Below are positions 22,386-34,052 of a stretch of 64,000 nucleotides of DNA, one piece after another. Numbering within the stretch: position 1 is the first letter of the stretch; each line of letters begins with the position of its first letter. The notes under the pieces were generated by a model. That model was given only the letters and a program-made list of their open reading frames with translations, was not told the DNA's origin and searched no databases. The DNA is from Dryas octopetala (taxonomy: Eukaryota > Streptophyta > Magnoliopsida > Rosales > Rosaceae), in the NCBI GenBank assembly GCA_963921425.1, contig OY992833.1:2172501-2236500 (forward strand), in the 5' to 3' direction. Position numbers and translations under genes: made by a program.

Positions 22386-22659
22386 TGTTAAGCCATAACA
22401 GTGTTATGGCTCAGGTCAGCACGTGTTTAGTTAGCTTAATTAATTATTAGTTAGTCTGTTATGTGAGTTGTCATGCAATTAGGTTTGTTATATTGATTTA
22501 CAGCCACACATATTAGATATATGTAAGTCTCTGTTGTACTTATTAGCGTGACATTGAATCAAAGACTTTCATTCATATAACTCTTTCTCTTTCTCTTTGT
22601 TTTATTCTTCTTCTGCTCAGATTCTTACTTTCTCTGTAACCCTAATTTGAATTCTAGCA
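22386..22659. mobile_element. Solo LTR, 274 bp
   Basis: Starts TGTTAAGCC and ends CTAGCA (TG...CA ends), with a 5-bp direct repeat GGTTT on both sides (22381-22385, 22660-22664). No internal region remains; this is what is left after recombination between two LTRs. Short length fits a Copia-type or TRIM LTR, but the lineage cannot be fixed. Confidence 0.85.
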
Positions 22660-22664
22660 GGTTT

Positions 22665-24369
22665 ATCCTTTTTATATACAACAAATAAGCTTTTCAACTA
22701 AACCAAGAATGAATTTTACATGATCTCATTGTCGCTCCACCTTCGTTATTATAAGATATCATATCTTCCTTTTCTAACCACTATGCCACCTGGTGATTCA
22801 AATCTCCCTCATACCAAATAACATTCAAATTGAAATGATCAAACTCTCACTTACAAAGATTTTTCTTCTTAATTGAAAGCTGATTGGAATTTGAATTAAA
22901 ATTTAGTACTGTGGGTGCAAGATTATTAGTTTTATCACCTACTTCAACGTACTCTACTTCGATCAGAGTCTTTTTTTCATGAGCATCGGGGTAGTGAGGA
23001 TTTGGTCTGGACCTATATATAATACGGTGATACATGATACCTATCCTATACCAAACGTCCCTATACAAGATGATATTTGATGACCATCCTATATGAGAAT
23101 GTCTTCATACATGTATAGGACGTGCACCATCCTGGTATAGTATGAAAATTATGTATCTTTGTATAGCATTCGGGTCTGAATCAGGTTCTCATGACCTAAG
23201 TGCCGGATCCGTAGGTCCTCACAAGAAAATTGGTGAAGAGAAGAAATTGAGAAGAACATCAACATTTCCTTTACCAACTCGGAAATAAGGGTCGAAGCTG
23301 AAGGAAATGGGGAGGCATATGTTTGCACCATAATTTGGTTTTAGGCCAAGATCACGACTAAGTCCAAAGTTTTATTAGTGAATCCCAAATTGTCTTATCC
23401 AAGCTTTCAAGTAAGCCCAATTTCGTGGCAAGAAGTTTCCAAAAGCTAACAAATATATCGGTCCAACTGTGCCAAGATTTCTTGGCAAACTAGGAGACCA
23501 AATCAGGCAAGAATTGGCAGAGTTGCGAGCAAAGAAAGAAAAGAAAGAAGAGATAGAGCTTGCATAGAAAAAGGGACTTTTCAAAGGTTCTAGGGTTTAA
23601 CCACCATATATACGAGGCACTAGCAACATCAGAAGCTCTCTCAACACATTCAACAAAATACAATTCAGCTTTTCAGCACCCAATTCCCAAAAATCCAAAG
23701 ACCAATATCACAACGTGTTCTTCAATTTCTTTTAGTTTTTCTAGATCGATCTTAGAACATTATTCTTAGTTTTTGCTTTGCTAAGATTCCAGTTGTTCTT
23801 AGTATTGATTTTATTTTAAGACTTGATTTCTTTCAGTTTTCGTTTGTTTTAGTATGAGATTTATGGTTCGAACTACTATTGTTACTCAGTTTCAAGACAA
23901 TCTGATTATCCACACTTTTTATATTAAAGTTCATAGCTTTTCTTTGCATCCTACTACACAGGCTCCAATCCATCGCATATTTAATTTCGAGCACACAATT
24001 ATAGTTTCACCAAGCAATTAAAGTCCTTGAGGACCAAGGTAAGGAGAACCTTCGACGAGTTTTTTGTTCCTTACTCGCTACACTATCACTTGATTTGGAG
24101 TTAGATATCTGGCGCAAAACATCACAAGCATCATTACATTTTGCAACCGGTCTCTCGGCTGAGAAGCAGTGGTATGCCCGCAAACATACTTAAAAGACTA
24201 TAGTGGTTCTTTACTAAGGATCCGACCATCTCTACCGTGATTTTTAGGGGCACATGGGAAACAGTATTAAAACTGTCATTAATTTTACCAAAAACTGTAT
24301 TTTTTTTTTTTTTTTTTGACAATAGAAGGGCTAACAAATAATCCTGGATGTAGTGATGAGAAAATTCAC
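22665..24369. other. No recognised gene
   Basis: Short ORFs on both strands only; nothing recognised. Confidence 0.45.
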
Positions 24370-24739
24370 CGCCCTAAAAAATACCCGCAGGGACCGACCC
24401 CGATTAAGCGGGTATGGTAATACTATCCCTGTCCTTGTATACCGGCCTGTTTAATAAAAACCCGTATACCCATTTAATAAAAAATTATATTTAAATTTTT
24501 TATCTTAATTTTTGTTGTCTTTAAAATTTAATAGTGTTCTTTTTATGATTTAGTGTTGTTATAATATAATATGATGAATTTTAATGTATTTCATCTAGAC
24601 TATATTATGATTTAGTGTTGTTGTTTTAAATTTTTTAAAAAAAAAATAATAAAGGCTACGAATACCCAATAGAGACCCAATTACCCGGCAGGGCGGGTAT
24701 GGTATTGGTAAACCAACCCGTTGCCATCCGTACCTGGAG
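24370..24739. mobile_element. hAT-like non-autonomous fragment
   Basis: Contains ACCCGCAGGGACCGACCCCG at the left and GGGCGGGTATGG ... CCGTTGCCATCCGTACCTG at the right, the pattern of a common plant non-autonomous family with repeated CCCGTATACC-type motifs around an AT-rich core. The right end looks terminal; the left end is unclear and no 8-bp duplication was found. Confidence 0.4.
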
Positions 24740-27085
24740 GTGAGGCTCCAACAATAATGAAGGCTCACCAACCAAGGACATATCAAGAGCACGATACGGC
24801 AAATTGAGGCAAACTGTTAACAACAAATTAAGAGAACAATCAACAAAGACACACCTAGCAGTCGAAAACAAAGGCCAAACCCCTTTGACTTCTTCCATCA
24901 GGTGCCCATCTAATCCTAGATCCCATTCCACATTCTTAAGATTTGAAATAACTTCATTAGATAGTTCTAACTCCAAAATAACATAATCATAACCTGTACC
25001 CAACACAAACTATAGTTCACGTGAAATTGCAAAAATTTCAGCTTATTGAGGAGAAGAGATACCCACGTACAAGAGGAAGGGACATAGTGTTGCCACTTTT
25101 TGTACAACTTGTTTTACTTGGAATTTAAAATGAATACCAAGTTGTAGCTTGAAAGTATACGAATCGATAGGTGGAGTGATAGCATAAAAGTACGAGGTTG
25201 ATCCCACGAAGAATGAAATTGATGAGACACACATTCACTTGATCAGCTTTTATTGAAAGCAGTAAAAGAGTGGTGGTTTAAGAGTGAGACTAACCTAAGT
25301 GCATAAAAGTATATGGATTGACGTGCTAGAGTTTAGAATCCATCCTAATCTTAGAAATACCATCATTAGGGCCGCCATGCTCTATACTCCAATTACCTAG
25401 TATCAAACTTCTGACTACCAGTTAGGTTTGGCTAATTACTAGTGGCAACTGTTATTAATAGATTGTGTTTCCTTTTACATACTTAAATCTCGATCTGGCC
25501 GATTTCCCTATGCAATTAACTATACATGTTCTCCTTCGACTACGATTGACTATCCCTACAGAGTTGTTAACCATGTATAGAGTTGTTAAGTATTATGAAA
25601 TGACAAAACATGCAAATCATAGACGGATCACGCCCCTATGAGTTTACAAAACCTAATCCCTTGAATTCATTAATCCATTCTTCACTTGTGATCGCAATGT
25701 TCTCTAAACTATATTTCACTAAGATCTAACAATAGCTAGATGCATACAACCTAGGGTGATCAATCCTAATAGGCAAACAACTAACATGTCGTTTATATAG
25801 AGATTAAGAATTTAATACTTAGCAGTTATTGTTAGGCATGCATGATCTTCAATTGGCCACTAAGTCTCATATTACGATGTTATGGTTAACTTCAATTAAG
25901 GTTTCATCTTTCCTCTAACATGTTAAAGTTAATTAAATGATCATGAAAAACAAGAAAATATCCATAACTAAGAGAAATACTAGATTAAATAGCGTCATGT
26001 CTACAAAAAAAAAAACAAAGAAATAACAAGAACAAAAAAGAACAAGGGAAACCAATTAATAAGGTGGCCGGAGGCTAGACAAGGGCAACTTGCTTTGGGC
26101 GGTGACTTCTTTTCCTTCTATTATCCCTCCTTTCTTTCTAACTCAATAAAAGACTTAATATATGCTTAACTTTGGAATGTGATGCTCAAATGAGAGGAGA
26201 CGAGCTTTATTTATAGAAGAAGATTTCCTAAAAGTGCTAGGAATAGAGGAGGCGGCAAAGGGGGGGGGGTGTGCGCCTAGGAATGCTTGCCGAGCAAGCA
26301 TCCTTGCCGTTCACTCCTCCTTGGGCTGCAAGGCATCTTCTTGTGCGGCAAGGTAAGGCATTGCCTTGTGGGCTGCGCGTGGATGCTCCTTGGTGGGCTT
26401 TGTGGGTTCGACTTTGTGTGCTTGAGTTGGCCCTCCATCTATTCTGGATGCACAAGGAAAGATTGAGTGGGCTTGCAGCAGGGCAGGCCTTGTGCTTGCT
26501 TGTAGGCTACCTCTTCGGCTCCATATGCTTGCACATTAGGGATGCTAGCTTAAGCTTGAACTTGCTACGTACCCTTGTGTATGCCTAGGCCTTATTTGAT
26601 GGGTTTTAGGTGTGGCAAAGGATGTGGTTGCATTTCTTGTGATGGGCTGCACCCTAGTGTGGCCTTGTGAGGCTCTAGGCACCGACATGGGCTTTGTACT
26701 TGGGCCCATGTTGCTTCCTAGGCCCAATCTCATTTTATTCTAACTTTCCTAGTCCATTTGATCTCTCTACTTTTGCTTCTATGACCTAAAAAATACAAAT
26801 ACTAACAAAATCCTATAAAAACCTCAAGTTTTTGCAAGCTAAATTAGGGAGTTAGTGTATAAAAATACGGTGCAATTTATGTTCAACACATAGCCACTAT
26901 AACCTCCCCATTACTATTCCTTGATTAATCATAGCCAATCTTAGAATAGCACTAATAACCCCAACCCTAGGAGCAGGCACAAAAGCAACATCCACATTCA
27001 ATTTGAACATATGGCTGACAGAGCTTGCCATTTGCATGGCATGCAGCCAGACCTCCCCTGATTTGGAGGTGAATGAACTTGTCAA
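24740..27085 (-). pseudogene. RNase H-domain (RVT_3) sequence split by a solo LTR
   Basis: Minus strand. The N-terminal part lies at 27,085-26,894 and includes FKLNVDVAFVPAPRVGVISA, matching the first strands of the plant RVT_3 RNase H fold. The C-terminal part lies at 25,082-24,740 and includes GYDYVILELELSNEVI, CVFVDCSLNLL and LVGEPSLLLEPHL, matching the rest of the domain to its usual end. Between them is the 1.8 kb solo LTR at 25,088-26,888. This domain is found in LINEs and in free-standing plant copies; which it was here cannot be decided. Non-functional as it stands. Confidence 0.75.
25088..26888 (-). mobile_element. Solo LTR, 1,801 bp, probably in minus orientation
   Basis: Ends TGTTG... 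and ...CAACA with a 5-bp direct repeat CATAG on both sides (25083-25087, 26889-26893). Near the left end, the minus strand reads GATTCGTATACTTTCAAGCT and CCTCGTACTTTTATGC, resembling the end of long LTRs of plant Gypsy/LARD-type elements, hence the inferred orientation. No internal region. Contains no recognised gene; its ORFs (for example 26,271-26,588) are chance. Confidence 0.85.
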
Positions 27086-27344
27086 TACTCCTCATGATAA
27101 TGCATAGATATTTCTCCAAAGATTATATAGACGATATATTCCTCAATTTGGTCATGCATCCAAGTATTTCTCAGCAGCTAAATCTTTCTAATTAAGCATC
27201 TACCCCAAATATCTCTCTTTGATGTTTTTCATCGAATCTATGTGATATTATTCTTTCTAGAGTAAATATGGCTTTGCAATGCCTATTTTTTTTCCATGCT
27301 CTACTTTCGGGAAAGTTAATTCTTTTATATATATATATATATAT

Positions 27345-27512
27345 GATTTTTCTCTGGTGCGGATCATCCGCACTCATTTTTTTTTGAATGCGTACATCTA
27401 GGATGACATATATACAATAATCATTGTATATAATTATGTCATTCTATACGCATCTAGAAAAAAATTAAAAATGAGTATGGACATCCTCTTTAGAGAAGGA
27501 TTGTATATACAT
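27345..27512. mobile_element. Small hairpin MITE
   Basis: Inverted arms TTTCTCTGGTGCGGATCATC...CACTCATTTTT and AAAAATGAGTATGGACATCC...AGAGAAGG enclose an AT-rich centre that itself is inverted (TACATCTAGGATGACATA / TATGTCATTCTATACGCATC). A small palindrome GTGCGGATCATCCGCAC sits in the left arm. Flanks are (AT)n, so the duplication cannot be read. Confidence 0.6.
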
Positions 27513-27599
27513 AATTATATATTTCTAGTAGAAAACTGCCTAGAGTCATATACTTATTGTGTGAAAACGATGAGAAATCGAAAAAGAAATTATGGTTTT

Positions 27600-27800
27600 A
27601 GATTGTATGCTTAATAAGAAATTTAATCCAAAAAAATGGTTCCGGTTGTTCAAAAATTGGACCTATGTAGTAAAAAAGAAGGTGGAAGCTAGCTAGCACT
27701 GGTTTTTATTTTATTTTTATAATCAAAAGCACTATTAAGTAGGAGTTTTTAGACAATTTCTAGTAAAATTAATGTACTACTGCCAAATTAACTTTTTTAG
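27600..27800. repeat. Segment duplicated at 30,918-31,090
   Basis: AGGAGTTTTTAGACAATTTC and following TAGTAAAATTAATGTAC occur in both places with similar flanks. The second copy abuts the right side of the 29,522-30,917 solo LTR. Confidence 0.75.
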
Positions 27801-27959
27801 TTTAAAAGGCCAAACATAGCATTTAAGTGAGCAAAAAGGTATTTTAAGAAAAAACAATCCACATTTGTAAAAATGATGATGAATATATCTAGCAAACAAT
27901 GGAGCATATTAAAACTAATTAAAAAAAATGTATTTCTAATACATACCTTGTCCATGCAC

Positions 27960-27962
27960 TTT

Positions 27963-27993
<31 letters not shown>

Positions 27994-27995
27994 GG
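27960..27995 (+). repeat. T13G23 homopolymer junction
   Basis: A 13-base T run joins a 23-base G run (27973-27995). A G run this long is rare and prone to quadruplex formation and sequencing error; its length should be treated as uncertain. Confidence 0.9.
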
Positions 27996-28379
27996 AGAAA
28001 GGATATTAAAGCACAAAACCACTCTTGTGTATTCCATCCATGGACTTTTAGTTTTTTTCACGAACTTTCTTTAATTTTTCTCAATCTGTTTCAACTTCTC
28101 TTAATTATTTTATTTTTTAAATTTAATATTTGTACATGCAAGTTCAATTTCACTAATAAGCACATTATGAGAGAATATTAGATATTATTGTCCTCATTTT
28201 CTTCTTTAGAAGTTTTACTTTCTTTTGTCAAACTATCAGATTCTCATATGAATGAGCCATAACTTTCATTGAGAAATTAATATTACATATATATTGGTTT
28301 ACAAGTTTTAGACAAAGAAAATAAAGTACTAAAGAAAAGATCGAAAAGGGAATAATCTAATTTTCCGTATAACTTTTTT

Positions 28380-29240
28380 TTCTTGTTCTTTATTTTCACT
28401 ATTCATTATATCCAAATAGCAAGACACATGCATTGACACTTACCACACAATAAGCATCAGGAAAAAGAAACATTTGTACACTTTCCAATTCAATAGATAC
28501 AAGGGAAGAACGTGGACCTAATAAGAATTCATCGAAAACCGAACCCTAGGACTGACACAGCCCGTGGGCCATTTGTGCTCGTGTTGTGAGTTAAACAGGC
28601 CAGCCCACAGGCATTTTTTTTATTTTTTATTTTTTAGAGTGAGAAAACTAATCTTATAATATTTTTTCTTCTTTATATTTAATTAATAACATTTTTTTGC
28701 ATGAAAAGTGAATATTCTTGTTGAAAAGTTCTTTAAAAATGTAAAAAACAATGTTAATAATGTCGTACCTAATTTGGGCCCATTTCGTGCCCGTGCTCGT
28801 GCCGTGCCTAATGGGCTAAAAACTTCGACCCAACCCATTTACTTGTGTCATGTCGAGCCATGCCGTGCTTGGGCCAACTCGATCTGTTTGACACCTCTAC
28901 TCCATCTTATCCCTAAATTGATCCAAGCCTGATCGAGGTGACCGGTTTATGCAAAAATGAAATGTCTTTCATTGTGGGTTAAGCTTTCATTAACGAGATA
29001 AAACATATGGTAATTGGGGGGATTTGTAAGCTATGATTTGGGATAGCTGTAGAAGCCAAGATGAAAATGAAGATGAAGATGTTGATGAAGGACCTAAAGG
29101 TCATCAATTAAGCACTAAATTAGAACATTGATTTACCTGAGGTATGTTGTATATCCTTAACGATTTATCACTAGTTTCTATATTTATTGTTTTGTTGCTA
29201 AATCTGTTAGTCTCTCTAAGATTTTGACATGAATTATAAT
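28380..29240 (+). pseudogene. F-box locus 5' module, copy F, interrupted by a hAT-like element
   Basis: Left part (28,440-28,550) and right part (28,899-29,150) match the leader and 5' exon of the module; the exon near 28,995 reads MVIGGICKL with later EDEDVDEGPKGHQLSTK in another frame and a donor-like GAGGTATGTTG. The middle is replaced by the element at 28,555-28,898. No F-box follows. Confidence 0.65.
28555..28898. mobile_element. hAT-like MITE inside copy F
   Basis: Right terminus GTTTGACACCTCTA and left GACACAGCCCGTGGGCC, with GTGCCCGTGCTCGTGCCGTG and GGGCTAAAAACTTCGACCC inside: a common plant family whose ends read TAGAGGTGTCAAAC. Position within the duplicated module shows it is an insertion, but an 8-bp duplication is not clear. 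Confidence 0.55.
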
Positions 29241-29521
29241 ATATATTGATGTATTCAATGTTATAGCCTTGTTATGAGTATTTGGAGGAAGAGACCAGCT
29301 GCATGTTTACTAAAGAAGTGTTGGATTGTCCAAAATCCCAACAGAAAATAATGTTAATGAAGCTGATCTTGCAGGTGTCTATCTCACTCTCCCTCTCTTT
29401 GACACACGTACACACACATGTAAACATATATATATATATAGAGTATTTTCCCAAAAAGTCTCTTTTTATTGGCATTTTGTATATCCCTAATGATTTTGTT
29501 CACTTGTTTTTTAGCCAATGT

Positions 29522-30917
29522 TGGCGGGAAGCAAACTTTATGAGTGTGAGGCGTGCCACCGTCAAGCCAAGTTTTGGCTCGAACATAATAAGAATTTGGT
29601 TGGATTGAGTTATTGCGCCTAATCTAATTCTAGCTTATCAAACAATTCATCGGCTGAGTTAGGAACCACTCTCGCCCTAGGTTCTTTTCTAGCCTCGGGA
29701 CAAGGTTCTGTAAGGCCTAGTCGGAATCGGAATCCGACCCACTAGTTAGCCTCCTAAGAAATACGTGATCAAATTCGTGCACACAATGGTGTAAGTGTCC
29801 AAGCAAAATAAAGAATTTATGAACGACAAAGGTATAGTGAAATTCAATGCGATCTTCACCAATCGAACTAACTTCAAGGTTAAAAGAAAATATGAAAATA
29901 GCAGGCATTTAGATTGAAAGCAAACGGAAGAAAATCACATTAAACTTGGAAAAAGAACAAAAAAAGTCGCATGAAAAAGTAAAGAATGAAAATCAAATCG
30001 AAACCACAAACCCTCGGAAGGAGAATGACATAGTTACAAACCTAATGAAACTTGAAACTAAGAACAAATGAAAATCTAAAAAGCACTTCGAATGGAAGTA
30101 CTAAAGAAAATATGAAAGCAAAAGAACTTTGAGTAATTCTTGAGACTTGAGAGTTTGTGAGTTAATTGTTGTGTGTTGAATGTTCGTCTTCTCTTTTGAA
30201 TGCATCTATATATAGGGATTAGCATAGCAATGGGCCAGTACTTGGCCTGAAATTCCCTCTAGACTCCTTGTATGGATAAGATTTGAACTCTCTTGAATTT
30301 AGGATTCGACCGTATTCTTCCTTGATAACCATGTGATCTTGAGCATTGATAACTAATCAGAATCCTTTCCAAATTTGAACTCTTTACTTGAACGTCTTGG
30401 CTTCTTGATTCAATTGGGCTACTTGGTCTCTAAGACTTTCCGAATTCTTTCCTTTGTAGGATTTGCATTGATCTTTTGCTAAATTTCTGAATTCTTTTCC
30501 AAGCAAAGATTTCGATTTGGATTCTGATCGATCTTGAGCGGAGTCCTAATTCGAGTATGATTTAGTGGTGTATTGGAAACCTCTATTACTTGGGTTGAGC
30601 CATTATTGGCTAGTGAATTTCAATCGGGAGGCTTTAGAGCTTGATTGAACTCCTTGAAGTTTTAAACTTTAATTAATAAAAATTTGGCCCAAATATTGAG
30701 ACCCAAAGCTTAATTAAAAATTAAAAATAAAATGAAACGACTCAGCCACAAAACTAGGCCGGAATCACCTCTTTTATTTTCCTTGCCCAATAATAAAACA
30801 ACCTGACCCATTTTTATCTTTCAATCGGGCCAATTTCATTATTTTAAAAACATAACCTGGCCTTTAAATTATTCTCGAAACAATTTTATAGACTTAAAAA
30901 TAAATTTTATCCCAACA
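29522..30917 (-). mobile_element. Solo LTR, 1,396 bp, minus orientation
   Basis: Read on the minus strand it starts TGTTGGGATAAAATTTATTT and ends CTTCCCGCCA. A 5-bp direct repeat AATGT flanks it (29517-29521, 30918-30922). A TATA-like CTATATATAG near 30,205-30,215 followed by a CAACAATTAACTC-type leader is consistent with an LTR promoter on the minus strand. No internal region. Lineage not assigned. Confidence 0.82.
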
Positions 30918-30922
30918 AATGT

Positions 30923-31316
30923 TTTGGGTTATTCAAAATTTGAAACCATGTGTGGACCAATAGAAAAGAAGGGGGATTGAGCACTAATGTTTTAATTTTG
31001 TTTTGTTTTTCAAAAATCAAAAGAATTGTTAAGAAGGAGTTTTTAGACAATTTCTAGTAAAATTAATGTACAACACTGTAGCAAATTAAGTATTGTGGTT
31101 TCAAAGTACGTGGACGAAACAAATATTACGAAGAATATATAGGCATTATTCGAGCTTGAGAATATAAGCTAGGGAAATTGGTCGCTGAGGTTGTTGTGAT
31201 TTATACACAAATATTGCTACTTGTGTTGAGCCTGTTATCTGGTTGGAGGAGGGGCCTTCTTGGCTCTCTTCCCTTCACAAGGTGACGTACATGATTTTTT
31301 TAAGCATTAAATGATT
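30923..31316. other. Spacer between solo LTR and hAT element
   Basis: Contains the 30,918-31,090 duplicate of 27,600-27,800; otherwise nothing recognised. Confidence 0.5.
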
Positions 31317-31324
31317 AATCATAC

Positions 31325-32710
31325 TAGGGGTGGGTTCGGTACGGTTACTGTACCGAAACACCCATACCGAATTCCGACCGATATGGGTCGGTAACCGATC
31401 ACTTCGGCATTGGTCGGAGAGTGGCGGTATCGGTCGGAGAGCGGCGGTCCGACTACAACACCAAATTAAAAAAAAATCACAGAGAAGGGGGAGAGATAAG
31501 ACAGAGAGAGGGAGAGAGGGAGGGGGTGCGACAGAGAAAGAGAAAAGGACAGAGACAGAGAGGAAAGGTGGGGAGGGAGGGAGGGTGATGAGTTGCGCTA
31601 GGTTGGGCGGGGTGGGGAGGGGGGTGCGACAGAGAAGGAGAAAGAGACAGAGAGGGAGAGAGGGAGGAAAGGTATTTTGGGGAGAGGGAAATAGATGATA
31701 GTGGTACGTGGACCAGTGGTGGTGGTGGTGATGGTTGGAGATGATGAATTGATTGTGGTGGACCTGGTGGTTGGGGCTGTGGTCGCACACAGAAAGAAAA
31801 AAGAAGGGGAAAAGAAGAGAAGAGAAGAGAAGAGAAAAGAAGAAAAGAAAAGAAGAGACACGGGTGGGAGGAGAGAGAAGAAGAAAAAGAAAAGAAAGAA
31901 AGAAGAAAGGGGGGGGGGGCACGTGGGTTAGGGAGGGGGAAAGGAAAAGAAAAAATAATAAAAATAAAGTTTTATTTTGTATATGAATAAATAAGGTATT
32001 TTGGGGTTTCATTTAGGGTTTGGATTTTGGGGTTTAGGGTATTTTGGGGTTTCAAATTTCAATTGGGGTTTGGACTTTGGGGTTTGGAGTTTTATATTTT
32101 TATTACATATGTTTTTTATAATTTATAGTATATAGTCAATAACTTAATAGTTTACATGTTTTTTAATTTATATCATCTTCTAAACCTTAGGGTATATGGT
32201 ATAGGTCATATACCTAATAGAGCCGTTAGGCTAAATGGCTAATACCATATACTAATAATAATATATTATACCATATTATACATTTATGATTGAGGTAATT
32301 ACATAAATCATAAATAGTCTATAACTCCATAGTTCATATTGATATTAATATATCATATCATATTATACCATATTTTACTATATTATATCATATTATACAA
32401 TATACTAAATTACTAATATTATATCATATTGATATAAATTATAGAAAATTAGAAATGTATTATATAAAATTATAAATTATATAGAATGATAATACTAAGT
32501 ATTTTATATTTAAGGTATACCAGTATAATATATAAATGTATAAAAATGAATTATTTTAATTATACTTTTTCAATATACGGTCGGTATCGGTATACCGTCG
32601 GTATCGGATTTTGTAAACTAATACCGTTACCGAATTCATCGGTATTTTTCGATATAAAATCAGTACGAAATGGATATTTTTCTATATTTCGGTATTTTTA
32701 CCCAGCCCTA
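31325..32710. mobile_element. Non-autonomous hAT element, 1,386 bp
   Basis: Left end TAGGGGTGGGT and right end ACCCAGCCCTA form an imperfect inverted repeat, flanked by the 8-bp direct repeat AATCATAC (31317-31324, 32711-32718). Subterminal regions are dense in CCGATACC / GGTATCGGT motifs in both orientations, as expected for transposase binding clusters. The interior is a purine tract followed by AT-rich DNA; no transposase. Confidence 0.93.
31470..31960 (+). repeat. ~490-bp purine-rich (GA) tract inside the hAT element
   Basis: Nearly all A and G on the plus strand, with GAGAGGGAGG- and GAAGAGAAGAGAAGA-type units, and one internal duplication (GGGTGCGACAGAGAA occurs twice). Open frames of up to 245 codons on the minus strand result from this bias and are not taken as genes. 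Confidence 0.9.
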
Positions 32711-33461
32711 AATCATACATGGCTGCTAACCTTTCATAAATAATAATAATAATAATGTTTATTCAACTGGAGATTCAGAGTTCAAAACCTTTGAGCAAAA
32801 AGGTATTTTAAGAAAGAGTGATATTATTCTCACCCCTCATTCATATTTTCTCACCGTAAAAAAATATTAATATACGTACTTATTCCACTTCCTTTTTATT
32901 CCTAAATTACCCCCCATCTCTTTCCCTTCCTCTTCATGATCCCCTTCTCCCACACCCTACTAAGCTTGAAAACGGAAAGCAAAAGAAAGCAACCATGGCT
33001 GGCAGTAGCGCTACATGGTTACTCCTCACCAGTTAGCCCAATATTGCACTTGATGATTTATTGAATGGAACATCGATCTTCATGACTTCCTATTTTAGAA
33101 ATTTTGATTGGTCATAGCTTCAACTTCCTACATTAGAAATATGATTTTACTTGAATCTTATTCTCTTAGTGATTCTACTGATGTACAAGCCCTACACATG
33201 AGTTGCCATTGAAGAGAGACTATCATGGTTGTAGCCATGGCAACCTTAAGTTTATTTTTTCTTTTTTCTTTTTTCAATTTAAATGTGTCTTTTTATAATT
33301 TCATAAAAAGTAAAATCATAAATAAATTTTCTTAAAAAAGAGGTAGGAAAATATAATTGGTGAGTTAGAATAGTGCTACTCTTTAAGGAAACAACAATAT
33401 CCGCAATTGTTAAAAGGGTCGTGAATAAGAAAAAACTGGTGCGTATTCAAAACCGTTTCTG

Positions 33462-33540
33462 ATAGGTACTTCGTCCATGCACGTACCTCATCCATGCACG
33501 TATTTCGTCCATGCACGTACTTCGTTCATATATGCACTTT
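33462..33540 (+). repeat. 17-bp minisatellite TCCATGCACGTACTTCG
   Basis: About four imperfect units upstream of the copy G exon. Related arrays occur upstream of copies H (36,476-36,545) and I (41,920-41,965), and a single unit near 27,945. Each unit holds CATGCA and ACGT, motifs used by plant B3 and bZIP factors. Confidence 0.85.
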
Positions 33541-34009
33541 TAGTTTTCTTTTCATCACTTTCTTTAAATTTTTAAAATTTTTTTCAACTTAAATCTTTAT
33601 TCACTTATTTTTTAAAATTTAATATATGACCATGCAATTTCAATACTCGTTGTGAGAATATTAGTTATTATTGTTCTGATATGCATTTCATCATTTGAGT
33701 GTTTTACTTACTTTTGTAAAACTATCAGATTTTTAGGAACCATAACTTACACTGAAAAATTTATGTTATATATATAACATTTTACAAGTTCTAGAAAGAG
33801 TAAATAAAATATATATTGACCAAGAACCAAAAAAAAAAAAAAAGGAAACATGAATATTTTTCCATTTAATTTGTTTCCTTATTTTTCATTATTCATGGTA
33901 TTTAAATACCCATTCACATTTAAGACTCTCTTTTTTTTCATTACAATGAAGAGAATGTGACTCTCAATTAAGTCTTGACCTATATATCATAATATTAATT
34001 CATTACCCT

Positions 34010-34052
34010 ACGTACCTACCCTCTTACCTACTCTCCTACCTACCCTCAATAC
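34010..34052 (+). repeat. CCTACCTACCCT simple repeat in the F-box module
   Basis: Short array of TACCTACCCTC units about 300 bp before the 5' exon; homologous arrays at 37,255-37,292 and 42,458-42,492. Confidence 0.85.

Noticed and set aside
24370-24739. Complete hAT element with readable ends
   Set aside because: Only the right terminus looks real; no matching left end or 8-bp repeat found, so kept as a fragment.
26271-26588. 105-codon ORF
   Set aside because: Lies within a solo LTR and has no recognisable domain.
31275-32012. 245-codon minus-strand ORF
   Set aside because: It lies in the purine tract of a hAT element and translates to Pro/Ser/Phe/Leu low-complexity sequence; open frames are expected there on several frames.
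32030-32100. Telomere-like repeat
   Set aside because: TTTAGGGTTT-like pieces occur only once or twice amid TTTGGGGTTT; not a telomeric array.
33462-33540. CRISPR-like array
   Set aside because: Short tandem repeat without spacers in plant nuclear DNA; it is a minisatellite.
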